This document shows positions 19,615 to 22,798 of a stretch of 22,798 nucleotides of DNA, one piece after another (the first letter of the stretch is position 1; every line of letters starts with the position of its first letter). This DNA comes from Phoronis ovalis (Eukaryota > Phoronida > Phoronidae), in the NCBI GenBank assembly GCA_028565635.1, contig JAOXYB010084387.1:1-22798 (forward strand), given 5' to 3'. The notes below the pieces were generated by a model that worked only from the letters and a program-made list of their open reading frames with translations, did no database searches and was not told the origin of the DNA. The position numbers and the translations under genes are program-made.

Positions 19615-20886
19615 ATGATTCCTCTTCCTGATGCTATAAGACATGTTCTGGCTGTGCTTACTTTTATGTTTGCTGGTTATCACTTTATAACCCACTTGTG
19701 CGTGTTATTCCGGGTGCGACTTCTGCCTCGTAAGGATTTGGTACGAGTACGATATTACTTCCTGTTGGATACAATTAATGTGTTTCTTACATGTTTTATC
19801 ATCACGGGCAAAGCGAAGTTATTAGCCTGTGTACAGATATGTCAACACTTGTATTACTATATTGGCTGGGATAAGACGAAGTATGCAAAGAAGGTATGAA
19901 TCTACTCTTATTTTTCCCTCATATCGTTTCAATTTCTTATAGTTCTGTCACCCAGTTTATTTTATAAAACTGAATTTAATGAAAAATACAAATAAATTCC
20001 ATTTTTTCTGGGTATGGTCAGAAGTTACAGACCGGGCGCCCTCAAAAGGGTACAGGTATAAAATAACTCAAATCTACCGAAAAACAAAAAATTCCCAGAG
20101 TTTAAAAATAATAAAATACTGTATGTATGTATGTTTTTACTACCTGGTCCCAAAAATGTAAATAAAATAATATATTGTTTTCAGATGTCAATTTGTTTCA
20201 AAAAGATACTAATAAAACATGGCTGTTTCGATTGGTTTCATCCACATCTTGATACTGCTATGATAGAAAGATCCCATAAAGGGTCCGAATTTTGAGCTCA
20301 TCTGTCCCAAAAAGGATATCTATTTTGAGATCCCAGGTCCTGAAAGAGGCTATTTTTTTACCCTTCATTACAGACATGATGGGTTGCAAACTGTACATTC
20401 TCACGATCATCCCCCAAGGAGGATCTTGGAACCCGGCACAATGTATTTTGAATCAGATATTAATAACAGAAATCCGTCACTTTAAAACTTTTTGGCTCTA
20501 TAAGTTGTGAAGATTATACTGTGTGTTTGCGTAATTTGTTAGAAAAATATTATATTTTACTGAACATTTTGTAGGTGATCAGCTGGAGTTCGCTAGATTG
20601 GATTCATGGACCAACACGAAATACGTGGGCATGGGTTGAATTAATTGGTACAGCATTTGATGCCATGTGCCATGCTGTGTGTATGTATTTACTGGGTCAG
20701 ATGATGTCCGCTGTTGAAATAGTAACATTCATAGTTATAGCACATTGTTTGGCATACCTGTTGCTGTGGAGTCCCAGGTGGGCTTGGAGTTCCCCATATG
20801 GAACTATTCCTGCTTGGGTTCAGAAGCGAATTAAGCCAATAGATGCAGGCCAAAACCCTGATTTTCAATGGAATTTATTAGAATAA
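19615..20886 (+). CDS. Unrecognised multi-pass membrane protein, 196 aa, two coding exons
   Basis: The coding sequence joins 19615-19893 (93 codons, donor AAG|GTATGA) and 20575-20886 (103 codons plus TAA, acceptor TTTTGTAG), in phase 0. The exon begins at 19606 after TTTTTTCAG, nine bases before an ATG with A at -3. Hydrophobic segments lie at about residues 10-33, 46-64, 66-83, 114-134 and 139-158, so four or five membrane passes are likely. Loops are basic (RVRLLPRKDLVRVR at 33-46) and tryptophan-rich (WSSLDWIHGPTRNTWAW around 97-113; WSPRWAWSSPYG at 158-169). The C-terminus, after IPAWVQKRIKPIDAG, is short and polar. I do not recognise the family; it might be lineage-specific or poorly characterised. 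It is head-to-head with PUS3. Confidence 0.82.
19894..20574 (+). repeat. Coding intron of the membrane-protein gene with a probable dispersed repeat
   Basis: From about 20015 (GGTCAGAAGTTACAGACCGGG) to about 20345 it shows CCCAWAAAGG/GGTCC periodic words. The leading words resemble GGTCAGAAATTACCACAGGGG at 22670, suggesting one family. Confidence 0.4.
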
Positions 20887-21077
20887 TAAACATGTTATGT
20901 TATTTTGAGATTTCTTCTAATCTACCTGCTTTTCCCACTTAAGTAACTCTTATTTAGTTAATGATTATTCAACTGGAGATCACCATGTCGCAGCATATCA
21001 TGATAGTTCACCAAGGTTTGACTAGACCTTTTATTTTTATCTTTGTTTCACTAAAGTTTTACATACAAAAACATTTA
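20887..21077 (+). other. Start of the 3' untranslated region
   Basis: An AATAAA at 20885-20890 overlaps the stop codon and is too early to be the likely signal. No further frame was found. Confidence 0.4.
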
Positions 21078-21310
21078 TAAGGCCACACCAAAAATAGAAG
21101 TTGCTTAATGGGCAAAAGCCCTCAAAAACTGAGTTGTTTGGTCGGTTTTCATATTTAAAAAAAAAGTGTTTAACGGGCGATATATCTGTACACAGACTTT
21201 TTTTAGTGTTAAAAGAAGACAGAACACCGCAAAAATTTGGGTTTTTGTGTTTTCTGATTTTTTTTCCAATGAAAAAATGCCAAAATTTGAAGCAATTGTT
21301 TAACATTTAA
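21078..21310 (+). mobile_element. MITE-like element, copy C
   Basis: Begins TAAGGCCACACCAAAAAT and shares GGGCAAAAGCCCTCAAAAAC, TTTTTTTAGTGTTAAAAG, ACACCGCAAAAATTTGGGTT and GCCAAAATTTGAAGC with copies A and B. The right terminus is worn (TTTAACATTT). Open frames on both strands here are repeat-derived. Confidence 0.7.
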
Positions 21311-22650
21311 AAATTTGCTTGAATGAATGGGTTAAAAAAAATTGTTAGGTTAGTTTTGTTTTTCGTTATTGATGCATATCTGAGAGTTTGCTGTTGATTG
21401 TTGTTACATTACATTTACTGTAAAATGTTATGCAAATGCAATGCAAAATTTTGATTTGCTGTAAGGATATATACATCCTTGATTTGATGTTTGCTAGGAA
21501 AATATAGTGTTACTTTACTCAGGCTAAATGATGGCAGTTTGAAAATATGTCTTGTAACTAGCTTTAGTATAAGGCAGTGAAAATACGGAACTGTATAATT
21601 ATATAAACACCATACGTGGCTAAGAATCAAGAATCATGAGGAAAGATGTCTCTCCCCTTTGCCCTGGTCATCAGTGATCTAGAGTAACTCGCTCAAACTA
21701 TATGTTATAGCTAATGTGTAGATCTTAAAACGGTCTACCCTAACTCACAGAGTTTCCAAGTCATTGACAAGTAGTTATAAACATACATGTACTGCATGCT
21801 CATCAGAACTGTTATTTTTTTGGTAAACTGCCCCCAGTTACTTACGCACTATGGGTGTACAAAAAAGGACTTGCTATTGTTTACATTGTAATACCTCTAG
21901 TTATATTATGTTATGTTGTTATGACATTTTATTCGCAATGCAGTATGTTATGTTGTTTTAGGGTATTCAGGCGAGAAAAGCTTTAAATATCATGTACGGG
22001 GTCACCATTTACGTATTAGCTGAACCAAAGTCATCTGCAGTTTATAACAGAGTGTCTTATGAGCTCTGTATAGTTTTGCAAACTTTTAAAAATTGATATT
22101 TATTTAATACATTATAAAATTAAGTACCTACATTCGGTACTAGTATAATAGTTATGCTGGTTAAATATTAAAGGAATATGTACAATGTTATCCAATTGGA
22201 TAAGTTTTAAAACCATAATGCACTGTTTTAAAATTTGCTGCTGAAATAAATATTGATATGCTAACATATTTGCATGTGTTTTCTTATTGTCAAAGTCATT
22301 CTAGTTAAGTTGAAAATCTAAAGATTTCTGATGTTATGGTACTTGAAATTCTGTGTTAATTCCACTTGTGCTCCTCCATATTCTAGTCGGTGAAAGTAGC
22401 ATTCTCTTTTGTGTTAAGGGGAGTATCCAAAATTTCTTGAAACTGAATCGTTTCTTCCAATTTTAAGTAGGATCATTAGATAACTGAAAGATTACTCTTA
22501 ATTCTGCCATGCCGCCTAATTAGAAATTACACTGAATTTCTGCATTGGTGTTGCATGGGTTCCTGCCTTTGAGAATACTAGCACTCTAAAAGAGCAAAAA
22601 AAGTCGTATTCATACAATTGTTAAGATTCGTGATTCATACTGTGTGACTG
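21311..22650. other. Downstream region, AT-rich, no gene seen
   Basis: No convincing open frame or RNA gene on either strand. AATAAA at 22245-22250 is a possible polyadenylation signal for the membrane-protein gene, but other sites cannot be excluded. Confidence 0.45.
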
Positions 22651-22654
22651 ACCA

Positions 22655-22798
22655 GCATTAGGGACTGGTCAGAAATTACCACAGGGGGGGGGTCATGAAT
22701 TTTTGTGCACCACGAAAGGGAGGGGGTTGTAATTTTTTGTGCAGTGATTCTTGAAAAATACCTTTCTTGATTTTCACAAACTAGTAGGAAAAGAGAGG
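22655..22798 (+). repeat. Edge of a G-run dispersed repeat, cut by the window
   Basis: GGACTGGTCAGAAATTACCA is followed by a run of nine or more G, then GTCATGAATTTTTGTGC and GGGGTTGTAATTTTTTGTGC, a tandem of about 35-45 bases. It is like the other G-run repeats in style. Confidence 0.5.

Noticed and set aside
21037-21310. Opposed open frames of 69 and 89 codons
   Set aside because: Both translate MITE-like copy C; similar frames appear in the other copies.

Overview
This window reads as nuclear DNA of an animal, probably a marine lophotrochozoan such as a bivalve. That guess rests on long AT-rich introns with GT-AG splice sites, a non-LTR retrotransposon fragment and several families of dispersed and tandem repeats. 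There is no bacterial-style gene packing. Apart from one recognisable enzyme, most of the window is non-coding.

The backbone is PUS3 (DEG1), a tRNA pseudouridine synthase on the minus strand. Its start codon is at 16600-16598. Ten coding exons can be joined in frame down to 524, giving about 414 residues; the last exon lies beyond the left edge. Its introns carry most of the other content. Intron 1 holds a decayed LINE reverse transcriptase and a hairpin-rich repeat. Intron 5 holds a short degenerate tandem repeat, a 1.9 kb satellite array and a MITE-like element. Intron 7 (about 6.9 kb) holds two copies of a roughly 2 kb segmental duplication.

Each duplicated unit contains, on the strand opposite PUS3, a small gene for a short secreted cysteine-containing peptide: a TATA-like box, a 5' non-coding exon with a GTAAG/GTAAT donor, an intron of 0.7-0.8 kb, and one coding exon. 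The right copy (6865-7041) is intact and encodes a 58-residue precursor with a signal peptide and a strongly cationic four-cysteine mature region. The left copy (3669-3830) has two frame-breaking length changes and looks like a pseudogene. This nested, duplicated peptide locus is the most interesting element found. Two further exon-like segments on the plus strand of the same intron (4900-5003; 7469-7526 with 8327-8382) are open and flanked by splice signals but were not recognised.

To the right, PUS3 is divergently arranged with a plus-strand gene. A probable 5' non-coding exon ends at 17021; coding exons 19615-19893 and 20575-20886 encode a 196-residue protein with four or five hydrophobic segments, family not recognised. 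Its introns and downstream region hold an 81-nt near-perfect palindrome, two MITE-like elements (family also present in PUS3 intron 5), copies of a CCGGGGGG-bounded repeat, and TA microsatellites. All exon joins were made by eye from reading frame, splice consensus and remembered family motifs; no database search was possible.
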